Assembly: GCA_964597275.1 (NCBI GenBank)
Contig: CAZQXS010000086.1
Coordinates: forward strand, 1 to 16,373
Length of the DNA stretch: 16,373 bases
Source: UBA8110 sp964597275
GTDB lineage: Bacteria; SAR324; NAC60-12
Reading direction: 5' to 3'
Made by a program: the position numbers and the translations under genes. How positions within the stretch are numbered: the stretch's first letter is position 1; the number at the start of each line of letters is the position of its first letter. Positions 1-6,427 of the stretch are shown here, in pieces. Below the pieces are notes generated by a model. The model had not been told where the DNA came from and ran no database searches. It worked only from the letters and a program-made list of their open reading frames with translations.

Positions 1-1523
1 TCCACCCGCTGCACGGAGGTGTGCAAGGTGCCGTCCGCCAGCCGCAGGGTGAGTTCGTCGCCGGATTGCACCTGTGTGCGCGATTTGACGATTTTCCCCT
101 CCGTCGTGGTGGCGAGGCTGTAACCGCGTCCCAGCGTCCGGAGCGGACTGAGTGAATCGAGCCGTCCGGTTTGCTGCTCGATTCGCGCCTGTTGCGCTTG
201 CAGGCGTTGAGCCGCGAGTTTGGGGAGTTGCTGCTGCAAGGCCGTCACGCGGTTTCGCCCTTCCAGAAGCTGCCGGGCGGGGTGCAGCAGGCGCAGGCGA
301 GCGTCCGGTTCGTCCAGCGCAAACCGTGTCCGGTCCACACGGGCCTGCCAGCGTTCGCGGAGCCGCACGTCCAAATCGTCCACGCGCTGCTGAAACTGTC
401 GGATTCCGATTTCCGGACTGCCCAACTGCCGCTGGGCCTGAAGCCAATCCTCGCGGCAATTGCGAAGCTGCTGCTGCATTCCGCGTTGAAGCCGCATCCG
501 CGATTCCTGCACGGAGGCTTCGAGTTCCAGCCGTTCTGGAACCGCCAGTTCCATCGCCGCCGAGGGCGTGGGGGCCCGGAGATCCGCGATAAAGTCTGCA
601 ATCGTGAAATCGGTTTCGTGCCCCACCGCTGAGATCACTGGAATCCGCGAGTCCGCAATGGCCCGCGCCAGCCGCTCGTCGTTGAAGGCCCACAAGTCCT
701 CCATCGAGCCGCCGCCGCGTCCGACGATGAGCACATCCAGCGGCGGAGTCCGGGAAAGCGCGTTCAACGTTTGCACCCCCTCCACCAGCAGAGGCACCGC
801 CTGCGGCCCCTGCACCAACGCCGGAAACAGCGTGACCGGAATGCCCGGAAAGCGACGGCGCAGCACCGTGAGCATGTCGTGAATCACCGCTCCGGTGGGC
901 GAGGTGACGATGCCGATGTGCTTGGGCAGAAACGGCAGCGGACGCTTGCGGGATGGGTCAAACAGCCCTTCCTTGGCAAGCTTGTCCCGCAGTTGCTCGA
1001 AGGCGAGTTGCAACGCCCCCACGCCTTTGGGTTCCATTGCGGAGGCGTTGACCTGATACGCGCCACGCGGGGCATAGACGCTGAGGTGCCCCCGAATCGT
1101 GACCTCCAATCCGTCCACGGGCTTGAACGGCAACGCCGAAGCCGCCCGCCGGAACATCACTCCCGAAATCTGAGATTCCTCGTCGCGCAACGTGAAGTAC
1201 ACATGCCCGGAGGCAGCGCGGGTGACGTTCGACAACTCGCCCTCCACCCACACACTCCGAAACTCCCCTTCGAGTGCCATGCGAATCTGACGGGTGAGTT
1301 GCGCAACGGTCAGGGGCTTTTCCGTTCGTTTGGAAGCTGGGCGCTGGGGGCTGAGCGCTGGGGGCTGGAGGCTGGTTGTCGGGGGCTGGGGGTTTGCCGA
1401 AGGAGGGTTCGCTTGGGCTGCACTGGATGAGGGGGGGCTTTTGGTTCCAGAAACGCTGGAATCCGGGGAAGCCTCTGTCTCCGGAAGGGGAAGCTCGACC
1501 TGAAAGGGAACGCGCGGTGGCAT
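1..1523 (-). CDS. xseA: Exodeoxyribonuclease VII large subunit (3' end beyond the window)
   Basis: Large subunit of exonuclease VII, the cytoplasmic nuclease that degrades single-stranded DNA from both ends together with the small subunit XseB. The reading frame opens at ATG 1523 and runs without a stop to the left edge (about 507 codons). An OB-fold ssDNA-binding domain starts near residue 70 (PLTVAQLT, then VWVEGELSN and HVYFTLRDE). The catalytic core carries GRGGGSMEDLWAFN (from about residue 268) and SAVGHETDFTIADF. A Gln/Arg-rich coiled coil and the C-terminal GYSLATT motif follow. E. coli XseA has 456 residues, so only a few residues are missing here. The first 65 or so residues are a Pro/Ser/Ala-rich extension absent from typical XseA (see the repeat at 1338-1400). 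One base separates the start from the aroE stop (TGA-A-ATG), so the two genes are probably translationally coupled. No small-subunit gene is visible in the window. Confidence 0.93.
   Translation of the reverse strand, partial: MPPRVPFQVELPLPETEASPDSSVSGTKSPPSSSAAQANPPSANPQPPTTSLQPPALSPQRPASKRTEKPLTVAQLTRQIRMALEGEFRSVWVEGELSNVTRAASGHVYFTLRDEESQISGVMFRRAASALPFKPVDGLEVTIRGHLSVYAPRGAYQVNASAMEPKGVGALQLAFEQLRDKLAKEGLFDPSRKRPLPFLPKHIGIVTSPTGAVIHDMLTVLRRRFPGIPVTLFPALVQGPQAVPLLVEGVQTLNALSRTPPLDVLIVGRGGGSMEDLWAFNDERLARAIADSRIPVISAVGHETDFTIADFIADLRAPTPSAAMELAVPERLELEASVQESRMRLQRGMQQQLRNCREDWLQAQRQLGSPEIGIRQFQQRVDDLDVRLRERWQARVDRTRFALDEPDARLRLLHPARQLLEGRNRVTALQQQLPKLAAQRLQAQQARIEQQTGRLDSLSPLRTLGRGYSLATTTEGKIVKSRTQVQSGDELTLRLADGTLHTSVQRV
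1338..1400. repeat. G-rich low-complexity repeat inside the 5' part of xseA
   Basis: The plus strand shows degenerate tandem copies of a GCTGGGGGCTG-like unit, for example gcgctgggggctgagcgctg and then ggaggctggttgtcgggggc. Read in the xseA frame on the minus strand this gives repeated Pro-Gln/Ala-Pro-Ser peptides (SLQPPALSPQRPA). The composition differs sharply from the conserved OB-fold that follows. It looks like an expanded or inserted intergenic-type repeat that became a flexible linker. That origin is inferred. Confidence 0.6.
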
Positions 1524-1524
1524 T

Positions 1525-2373
1525 TCAAAGTGCGGCTTGCAACGCGGCTTGCATTTTGGCTTCCGGCGCAGGCTGTCCGGTCCAGAACGAAAACGCCTCG
1601 GTGCCCTGATGCAGCAACATGCCCAAGCCGTTGAGGTTCGGCAAGCCAAGGCGTTCGGCTTGTGCGAGCAGTGGCGTTTGGGGCGGGCGGTAGATGATGT
1701 CCACGACGTTGCGGACCTCACGAAAACGCTCCAAATCCGCCGGAGCCGACACGCCGTCCATGCCCACGGTGGTGGTGTTGACCAGCAAATCGAGCGGCTG
1801 TGACTCCAGTTCCAGCAGCGAAACCGCCAACATTTCGGTTTCCGGAGCAAAGGGCTGGAGCGCGGCAATCAGTTCCTCCGCCCGCTCCGGGGTGCGGTTG
1901 CAGACGCAAATCCGGCTTGCCCCGGAATCGGACAACCCCGCCAGCAAGGCCCGTGCAGAACCTCCCGCGCCCAGCAGTCCGACCCGGAGGCCGTGCAGTT
2001 CCATGCCCAACGGGGCCAGCGAGCGCAAGAATCCGGGTGCGTCCGTGTTGGTGCCGATCAGCCTTCCGTCGTCAATGCGCACCGTGTTGACGGCACCGAT
2101 GCGCTGGGCTAGCGGGCTGATTTCGTCCAGCAGCGCAAGCAGGGCGGATTTGTGCGGAACCGTGACGTTGAACCCGCAAACGCCCAAGGCGACCATGCCG
2201 CGAATGCCAACCTCCAGTTGCTCCGGGGCAATCGGAAAAGGAAGGTAAACCGACTCCAGCCCCAAGGCGTTGAACCCGGTGTTGTGGAGTTGCGGGGAAA
2301 GGGTGTGCGCGACCGGATGGCCGATCACGCCGTAAAGTTGGGTTTTGCCGGAAATCGCAACGACGGTATTCAT
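1525..2373 (-). CDS. aroE: Shikimate dehydrogenase (NADP+)
   Basis: Reduces 3-dehydroshikimate to shikimate with NADPH, the fourth step of the chorismate pathway to aromatic amino acids. At 282 residues it is close to the family norm (about 270-290). The substrate-binding HTLSP motif is at 23-27. The catalytic lysine lies in NVTVPHK (K75) and the partner aspartate in GTNTD (D111). The dinucleotide-binding loop GAGGSA is at 135-140, with the phosphate-recognising NRTPER about 25 residues later. VNTTTVGMDG and NGLGMLLHQG close the active site. The start is the only ATG/GTG/TTG in frame before an upstream stop. No Shine-Dalgarno sequence precedes it, because the bases just upstream are the arm of a long hairpin. 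The gene sits between ptsH (101 nt upstream) and xseA (1 nt downstream). Confidence 0.97.
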   Translation of the reverse strand: MNTVVAISGKTQLYGVIGHPVAHTLSPQLHNTGFNALGLESVYLPFPIAPEQLEVGIRGMVALGVCGFNVTVPHKSALLALLDEISPLAQRIGAVNTVRIDDGRLIGTNTDAPGFLRSLAPLGMELHGLRVGLLGAGGSARALLAGLSDSGASRICVCNRTPERAEELIAALQPFAPETEMLAVSLLELESQPLDLLVNTTTVGMDGVSAPADLERFREVRNVVDIIYRPPQTPLLAQAERLGLPNLNGLGMLLHQGTEAFSFWTGQPAPEAKMQAALQAAL

Positions 2374-2384
2374 GGCGAGTTGTG

Positions 2385-2450
2385 AGCCGCTAAGTACGCT
2401 AAGGACACAAAGGTTTTTTCTCTTGGTGTTCCTTCGCGCACTTGGCGGCT
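2385..2450. repeat. Long imperfect palindrome between ptsH and aroE
   Basis: Arms of about 29-30 bp (2385-2413 and 2421-2450) face each other across a short loop containing TTTTTT. AGCCGCTAAGTACGCTAAGG on the left is answered by AGCCGCCAAGTGCGCGAAGG read on the other strand, with three mismatches. The CGCGAAGG/ACACCAAG wording resembles the widespread 'CGCGAAGGACGCGAAG' family of intergenic repeats in diverse bacteria (recalled, not searched). In the minus-strand mRNA it would form a strong hairpin 11 nt before the aroE start codon. The U-run is in the loop, or A-rich in the mRNA sense, so this is not a standard terminator. Confidence 0.8.
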
Positions 2451-2474
2451 AAAGTCCGAAACGAAAGGGAGCGT

Positions 2475-2744
2475 TTATTCCAACTCGTTGAAGCGAGCGT
2501 CAATCAGCGCCGTGAGGGCCGCCGCCGCCTCGGCCTCGTCCGCGCCTGTGGCTTCGACGGCAACGGAGGTGCCTTTGGTGGCGCCGAGCATCAGCAGTTC
2601 CATGATCGTCTTTGCATTGGCGACCTCGCCGCCCCGATGAATCTTGATGCGCGATTCAAAGGTCACGGCCAGCTTGACGACTTCCGCCGCCGCACGGGCG
2701 TGCAGGCCGAGGCGGTTGATGATCTGCGTCTCGCAGCGCTCCAT
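2475..2744 (-). CDS. ptsH: HPr-family phosphocarrier protein
   Basis: Small cytoplasmic phosphocarrier that accepts phosphate from enzyme I on a histidine and passes it to PTS EIIA proteins, for transport or (in nitrogen-type systems) regulation. It has 89 residues, normal for HPr. The active site NRLGLHARAA places His15 and Arg17 at the canonical numbers. The second signature NAKTIMELLMLGA follows at 43-55. It resembles the HPr/NPr type of proteobacteria (GLHARAAAE rather than GLHTRPAAQ). Residue 46 is Thr where the family usually has the regulatory Ser46. The ATG lies 3 nt after the metK stop, so it is probably cotranscribed and coupled. No enzyme I or EIIA gene is in the window, so its circuit cannot be told from here. 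Confidence 0.95.
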   Translation of the reverse strand: MERCETQIINRLGLHARAAAEVVKLAVTFESRIKIHRGGEVANAKTIMELLMLGATKGTSVAVEATGADEAEAAAALTALIDARFNELE

Positions 2745-2747
2745 GCC

Positions 2748-3911
2748 TCAGAGTCCTGCGGCTTTGCGGAGGTCGTCCGCCGTGTTGGTCTGCTCCCAAG
2801 TGAACTCCGGCAGCTCCCGGCCAAAGTGCCCGTAGGCCGCCGTCTTCTGAAAGATCGGGCGCAGCAGGTCCAAGGCTTGGATCAACCCCGCAGGCCGCAG
2901 CTCGAAGTGATCGCGGATCAAGGTGCTGATCAGGGCTTCGTCCACGCGGTTGGTGCCGAAGGTGTCCACGGACACGGAAACCGGCTCGGCCACGCCGATG
3001 GCGTAGGCAAGCTGCACCTCGCAGCGCGAGGCGAGTCCGGCGGCCACCACGTTTTTCGCAACGTGCCGTGCGGCATACGCCGCCGAGCGGTCCACCTTGG
3101 AGGGGTCCTTTCCGGAAAACGCACCGCCGCCATGCCGCCCCATCCCGCCGTAGGTGTCCACGATGATCTTGCGTCCGGTCAACCCGCAGTCGCCTTGCGG
3201 CCCACCGATCTCGAACTTCCCGGTGGGGTTGATGTGGTACTGGAGGGAGCCGCCCAAGAACTGCTCCGGGATCACCTCGCGGATGACGGATTCAATCACC
3301 TCGTCCCGGAGCTGCGTCTGGTTCGTGCCCTCGGCGTGTTGCGAACTGATCACCACCGTGGTCACTTCAACAGGCTTGCCGTCCACGTAACGCACCGTGA
3401 CCTGCGATTTTCCGTCCGGACGCAGATAGGGCAGGGTGCCGTTTTTGCGCACTTGCGAAAGCCGCTCGGTGAGCCGATGCGCCAACTGGATCGGCAACGG
3501 CATCAGCTCCGGGGTTTCGTCACAGGCGTAGCCGAACATCAAGCCTTGATCGCCCGCGCCCTGCTCCAAGTGCAAGCCCTCGCCTTCGTTCACGCCTTGC
3601 GCGATGTCCGGGGATTGCTTGTCGAGACTGATCAGCACCGCGCAGGTGTTGAAGTCAAAGCCCATCTTGGAATCGGTGTAGCCAATGCTCTCGATGGTGT
3701 TGCGCACCACCCTTTGCAGGTCCACCCAGGCTTCGGTGGTCACTTCTCCGGCGACCACGGCCATTCCGGTGGTCACCATCGTTTCACAGGCCACCCGGCT
3801 TTTCGGGTCTTGGCCGAGCATGGCATCCAGAATGCTGTCGGAAATCTGATCTGCGATTTTGTCAGGATGGCCCTCCGTCACGCTTTCGGAGGTGAATAGC
3901 ATCTCACCCAT
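2748..3911 (-). CDS. metK: S-adenosylmethionine synthetase
   Basis: Makes S-adenosylmethionine from methionine and ATP and is essential in the cytoplasm. The product from this start is 387 residues, against 384 in E. coli. Conserved motifs run in order: LFTSESVTEGHPDKIADQ at the N-terminus (ATP/methionine binding), the GAGDQGLMFGYA signature hexapeptide region, then GGPQGDCGLTGRKIIVDTYGG and GGGAFSGKDPSKVDRS, the nonapeptide/P-loop. I chose ATG 3911 (MGEMLFTSES), which gives the usual short N-terminus and has GAGAG a few bases upstream. An in-frame TTG at 3959 with an AGGA six bases ahead would add 16 residues, and the candidate promoter allows either start. It is the first gene of the minus-strand metK-ptsH-aroE-xseA cluster. 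Confidence 0.97.
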   Translation of the reverse strand: MGEMLFTSESVTEGHPDKIADQISDSILDAMLGQDPKSRVACETMVTTGMAVVAGEVTTEAWVDLQRVVRNTIESIGYTDSKMGFDFNTCAVLISLDKQSPDIAQGVNEGEGLHLEQGAGDQGLMFGYACDETPELMPLPIQLAHRLTERLSQVRKNGTLPYLRPDGKSQVTVRYVDGKPVEVTTVVISSQHAEGTNQTQLRDEVIESVIREVIPEQFLGGSLQYHINPTGKFEIGGPQGDCGLTGRKIIVDTYGGMGRHGGGAFSGKDPSKVDRSAAYAARHVAKNVVAAGLASRCEVQLAYAIGVAEPVSVSVDTFGTNRVDEALISTLIRDHFELRPAGLIQALDLLRPIFQKTAAYGHFGRELPEFTWEQTNTADDLRKAAGL

Positions 3912-3992
3912 CAACTCTCTCGGTAAGGGGTTGGGAACAACCGGGGCGGCGTGTGCCAACAGCCGTCCTGCGGTTTGTGAATTCAGGCATCA

Positions 3993-4021
3993 AAACTATC
4001 AGAAATCGAGGAAATCGTCAA
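3993..4021 (-). promoter_or_regulatory. Probable sigma70 promoter for metK
   Basis: On the minus strand a TTGACG -35 box (4016-4021) and a TAGTTT -10 box (3993-3998) are exactly 17 nt apart. Transcription would start near 3986, about 27 nt before the TTG and 75 nt before the ATG candidate of metK. The -35 is strong (5/6) and the -10 is weak. The 108 nt between here and the rpiR-type gene contain no clear terminator. Confidence 0.55.
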
Positions 4022-4128
4022 ATCCGGATATTGCGATGAATTGATTTCGTGTCACGAGCGCACACAAATGATTTTGATCTTAACGCAAGTGGCTCGGCGG
4101 TAAAAGTCAAAGGGGGCCGGGCGGGACG

Positions 4129-4944
4129 TCACCGGGACTGCTCCAGCCGCTCTCCCAGCGAAACCACCAGCCCCAGCGCAAGACACAAGGAGGCGGAGAG
4201 CGAACGGAATCCGGAAACCTCCATTTCCAAGACCTCAAAGGCCACCTGCGCCGGGGCGTGGATCGGACTCACCGGAGAGTCCGTCAGGGTGATCACGGCA
4301 ATGCCACGCTCGGCGGACTCCTGCACCAAATCCACCACCTCCTGCGCATAGGGCGGGAAGCTGATGGCCAGCAAAACGTCCTGCTCCCGGAGGTTGCTCC
4401 CCTGCTCCCCGAACATGCCGCCCACGCCCTCCAGTAAGTGGGCGGGGCATCCCAAATGCCCCAGCGCATACGCAAGGTAGGAGGCGACCGGAAAGGAACG
4501 ACGCTGTGCGGCAACGTGGATGCGCTCGGCATTGGCCAGCAAATCCACTGCTGCGTCAAGCTGCCCAAGCGCTTCGGACTCCCCAAGGTGCTGGAGCGAG
4601 GCGATTCCGGCTTTGACGAAGTTCTGGAGTTGCGGGCTTCCCGCATCGGAGGCCGTGCGGCGGGCGGCGCGAATGCGGGCGCGGTAGTCCGGCATGTGGT
4701 GCAGCAACCCCTCCTTGAAGACCTTCTGCATTTCGGAAAATCCAGAAAAACCCAGCGCCCGTGCAAAGCGCACCATGCCGGAAGGAGAAACCCCGGAGCG
4801 CTCTGACAGCACGGCAATCGTTTCCAGCGCCATGTCATCCGGGTGCGCCAGCGCGTACTCCGCCATTTGCCGGAGCCGTCCCGGCAGGGTCGGATGCGCC
4901 TCCACCAAGGATTTGCGCAGATGCTCGTAGGTCCTGATGCTCAA
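4129..4944 (-). CDS. RpiR/MurR-family transcriptional regulator (HTH + SIS domains)
   Basis: Probable DNA-binding regulator that senses a phosphosugar. Residues 1-77 form the RpiR-type helix-turn-helix domain (PGRLRQMAEYAL, then ETIAVLSERSGVSPSGMVRFARALGFSGFSEMQ). Residues of about 125-260 form a SIS phosphosugar-binding domain (AERIHVAAQRRSF near its start, DVLLAISFPPYAQEVVDLVQ in the middle). At 271 residues it is normal for the family. The start is TTG 4944: no other start exists in frame before an upstream stop, the HTH would be damaged by starting at the next Met, and AGAGGAAGG sits 5 nt ahead. That ribosome site lies inside a short leader ORF whose TGA overlaps the TTG. No sugar catabolic genes are adjacent, so the ligand and regulon are unknown. 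The upstream palindrome suggests autoregulation. Confidence 0.93.
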   Translation of the reverse strand: MSIRTYEHLRKSLVEAHPTLPGRLRQMAEYALAHPDDMALETIAVLSERSGVSPSGMVRFARALGFSGFSEMQKVFKEGLLHHMPDYRARIRAARRTASDAGSPQLQNFVKAGIASLQHLGESEALGQLDAAVDLLANAERIHVAAQRRSFPVASYLAYALGHLGCPAHLLEGVGGMFGEQGSNLREQDVLLAISFPPYAQEVVDLVQESAERGIAVITLTDSPVSPIHAPAQVAFEVLEMEVSGFRSLSASLCLALGLVVSLGERLEQSR

Positions 4945-5000
4945 GGCCGCCTTCCTCTCAGCCGCATGACCCGCCGCCGGGTCTCCACATCAAGTTGCAT
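4941..5000 (-). CDS. Arg-rich 19-residue leader ORF upstream of the rpiR-type gene
   Basis: An ATG at 5000 preceded by AAAAGGAAG (spacing about 4-6 nt) opens MQLDVETRRRVMRLRGRRP. Seven of 19 residues are Arg, including three CGG in a row and one each of AGA and AGG. Its TGA overlaps the regulator's TTG start (TTGA). The last codons AGA-GGA-AGG are themselves the regulator's Shine-Dalgarno, so ribosomes translating the leader would cover and then release at the regulator start. Translation is inferred; it could be a chance ORF, but the good ribosome site and exact overlap argue for translational coupling. Confidence 0.5.
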   Translation of the reverse strand: MQLDVETRRRVMRLRGRRP

Positions 5001-5025
5001 GATTCTTCCTTTTCTTCTCTTGAAA

Positions 5026-5047
5026 GAGTGAAATATTTTTTTCACTC
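5026..5047. promoter_or_regulatory. Perfect 8-bp-arm palindrome, probable operator for the RpiR-type regulator
   Basis: GAGTGAAA and TTTCACTC flank a 6-nt AT centre (TATTTT). A TGAAA/TTTCA inverted repeat of this kind is typical of RpiR-family binding sites (general knowledge; no site was matched). It lies 26 nt upstream of the leader ORF and just downstream of a possible -10 box, so a bound regulator would block its own transcription. It could also affect the divergent lipoprotein gene. Confidence 0.6.
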
Positions 5048-5050
5048 CAC

Positions 5051-5080
5051 AGTATTGCCTATTTTCCCAATCCATCCAAA
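5051..5080 (-). promoter_or_regulatory. Possible promoter for the leader ORF and rpiR-type gene
   Basis: Minus-strand TTTGGA (5075-5080) and AATACT (5051-5056) are 18 nt apart. Both match the sigma70 consensus only moderately. Transcription would begin around 5044, inside the palindrome at 5026-5047. This is a weak call, supported mainly by its position. Confidence 0.3.
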
Positions 5081-5099
5081 CGGGAAATGTCCCGATGGA
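5071..5099. repeat. Second inverted repeat in the divergent intergenic region
   Basis: CGGGA-aatg-TCCCG (5081-5094) is nested inside a further TCCAT/ATGGA pair (5071-5075 with 5095-5099), separated on one side by ccaaa. It could be a small hairpin or another protein-binding site. It overlaps the proposed -35 region of the rpiR-type gene. Function unknown. Confidence 0.45.
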
Positions 5100-5143
5100 G
5101 TGATTCAGACGGCTCCCTTTACAGGACTCGCCACCGAAGTGTC

Positions 5144-5172
5144 TGGACAACCTCGCCAAATTTGTGTTTATT
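5144..5172 (+). promoter_or_regulatory. Probable sigma70 promoter for the metalloprotease lipoprotein
   Basis: TGGACA (5144-5149, 5/6 match) and TTTATT (5167-5172, 4/6) are separated by exactly 17 nt. The start of transcription would be near 5179. This argues against the longest possible reading frame (GTG 5164), which would begin inside the promoter. Confidence 0.5.
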
Positions 5173-5217
5173 GAAAGACTTGAACACCGTCTCACTTTTG
5201 CTCACCCCTCCCTTGCC

Positions 5218-6420
5218 ATGAATCGGTTGCACGAGGGATTTTTCAGGCACTTCAAGCATCCGTCCTCGGCAGCGTCCGGGAGGCTGGGGAGCATGCTGAT
5301 TGGTGCGCTGTTGCTCGTGGGTTGCACCGCCAGCAACGATGGCGGCAAGGTTGGCGAGACCACCTCCAGCAACTCCAACTGCACAGCGGCCACGGCTTCC
5401 GGAAATTCCACCGGAACGAGTAGCTACACGGTCAGTACGCTCACGTTGAGCAGCAACTCCGCCAGCTTCACCCTGCCCTCCAACGTGCTGTCGTTTGTGG
5501 TCTCCGCCACAGGTTCCTCCTCCCCACGTTTTTCCACCCTGACCCGTGCGGACGGTACCAACGTGCTGGGGCTGATCTCCCCCAACGGAGCTGACACCTA
5601 TTCGGTTTTTGCCTATGGCCAGTCCGATTATGTGAACTTCCTCGTACCGCTCGACGGCTCGCTCACCGCCACCACCGGAAGCTGGACCCTGACCACCAAC
5701 AGTGCCGCGACCGGAGCCAAGGTGGTGGTGCGCTCCGGCACCGTTTCCGACACCCCGACCCTCACGGTGCAGCCCTACCTCACTGGCACAACCTATTCCG
5801 CGTCCGACCTTTCGACCGCCCTGACCACGATGCAGACCATCTACAGCAACAACGGGGTCACGCTCACGGTCAACGCCGTGCAAACCATCTCCGGAAGCCA
5901 GTACACCGCAGTGAGCAAAAGCTTCACCGACAGCACCACCTCCGCCCTCCTCAACCAAGGGCAAACCGACAACCTCTCCCTTTTCTTTGTGGAAGATTTC
6001 AGTGGCAGCAGCACCGGGACACTTGGCATTTCGGCAGGAATTCCCGGTTCACTCGGCGTGGCGGGCAACCACAACGGCGTGCTGATCGGCCTGACTGGGC
6101 ACGCTTCCGGAGGGAGCTTGCAATCCCAACTGCTGGCGGAAACCGCCGCGCACGAGATGGGACACTTCTTGGGGCTCTACCACCCCACCGAAAGCGCAGG
6201 CACCCTCTACGATCCTTTGTCCGACACCCCGCAGTGCGCCAGCAGCAACGACAGCGACGACAGCGGCAAGGTTTCTGCCGAGGAGTGCGAAAGCTACGGC
6301 GGCGGCAACGTGATGTTCTGGACCTCCTACAGCACGTCCTCCCGAAACGCCGGAAAGACCCAAGAGCGGCTTTGCCCAAATCAGGTCAAGGTCATCCAAT
6401 ACTCTCCGCTTGCAGAATGA
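5218..6420 (+). CDS. Secreted lipoprotein with M43-like (pappalysin/cytophagalysin) zinc metalloprotease domain
   Basis: Probable lipid-anchored extracytoplasmic zinc protease of 400 residues. A basic N-terminus leads to the hydrophobic stretch MLIGALLLVGC, whose LVGC is a lipobox placing the lipidated Cys at residue 36. A Ser/Thr-rich spacer and a beta-rich region follow, with the catalytic domain in the C-terminal half. HEMGHFLGLYH (residues 312-322) is the extended zinc motif HExxHxxGxxH of metzincins. DPLSDTPQC after it and the probable Met-turn GGNVMFW (Met 366) resemble the M43 family. The C-terminal LCPNQVKVIQ looks like the family's closing segment. ATG 5293 is an alternative start with a better ribosome site but no basic residues before the hydrophobic core. 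The substrate is unknown. The next gene, also exported, starts 7 nt downstream. Confidence 0.82.
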   Translation: MNRLHEGFFRHFKHPSSAASGRLGSMLIGALLLVGCTASNDGGKVGETTSSNSNCTAATASGNSTGTSSYTVSTLTLSSNSASFTLPSNVLSFVVSATGSSSPRFSTLTRADGTNVLGLISPNGADTYSVFAYGQSDYVNFLVPLDGSLTATTGSWTLTTNSAATGAKVVVRSGTVSDTPTLTVQPYLTGTTYSASDLSTALTTMQTIYSNNGVTLTVNAVQTISGSQYTAVSKSFTDSTTSALLNQGQTDNLSLFFVEDFSGSSTGTLGISAGIPGSLGVAGNHNGVLIGLTGHASGGSLQSQLLAETAAHEMGHFLGLYHPTESAGTLYDPLSDTPQCASSNDSDDSGKVSAEECESYGGGNVMFWTSYSTSSRNAGKTQERLCPNQVKVIQYSPLAE

Positions 6421-6427
6421 GGTTTCC

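Noticed and set aside
2385..2450. Rho-independent terminator between ptsH and aroE
   Set aside because: The T-run is in the loop rather than after the stem, and the downstream genes aroE and xseA still appear to depend on the same transcript.
2442..3899. 485-codon open frame on the plus strand opposite metK
   Set aside because: It lies entirely antisense to well-conserved metK and ptsH, has no family motifs, and is His/Arg/Gly-rich as expected for a GC-rich shadow frame.
5119..5964. 281-codon Gly-rich minus-strand frame opposite the lipoprotein gene
   Set aside because: The composition is the mirror of the Ser/Thr-rich lipoprotein codons; the plus-strand product has a lipobox and a zinc motif, so the minus frame is a shadow.
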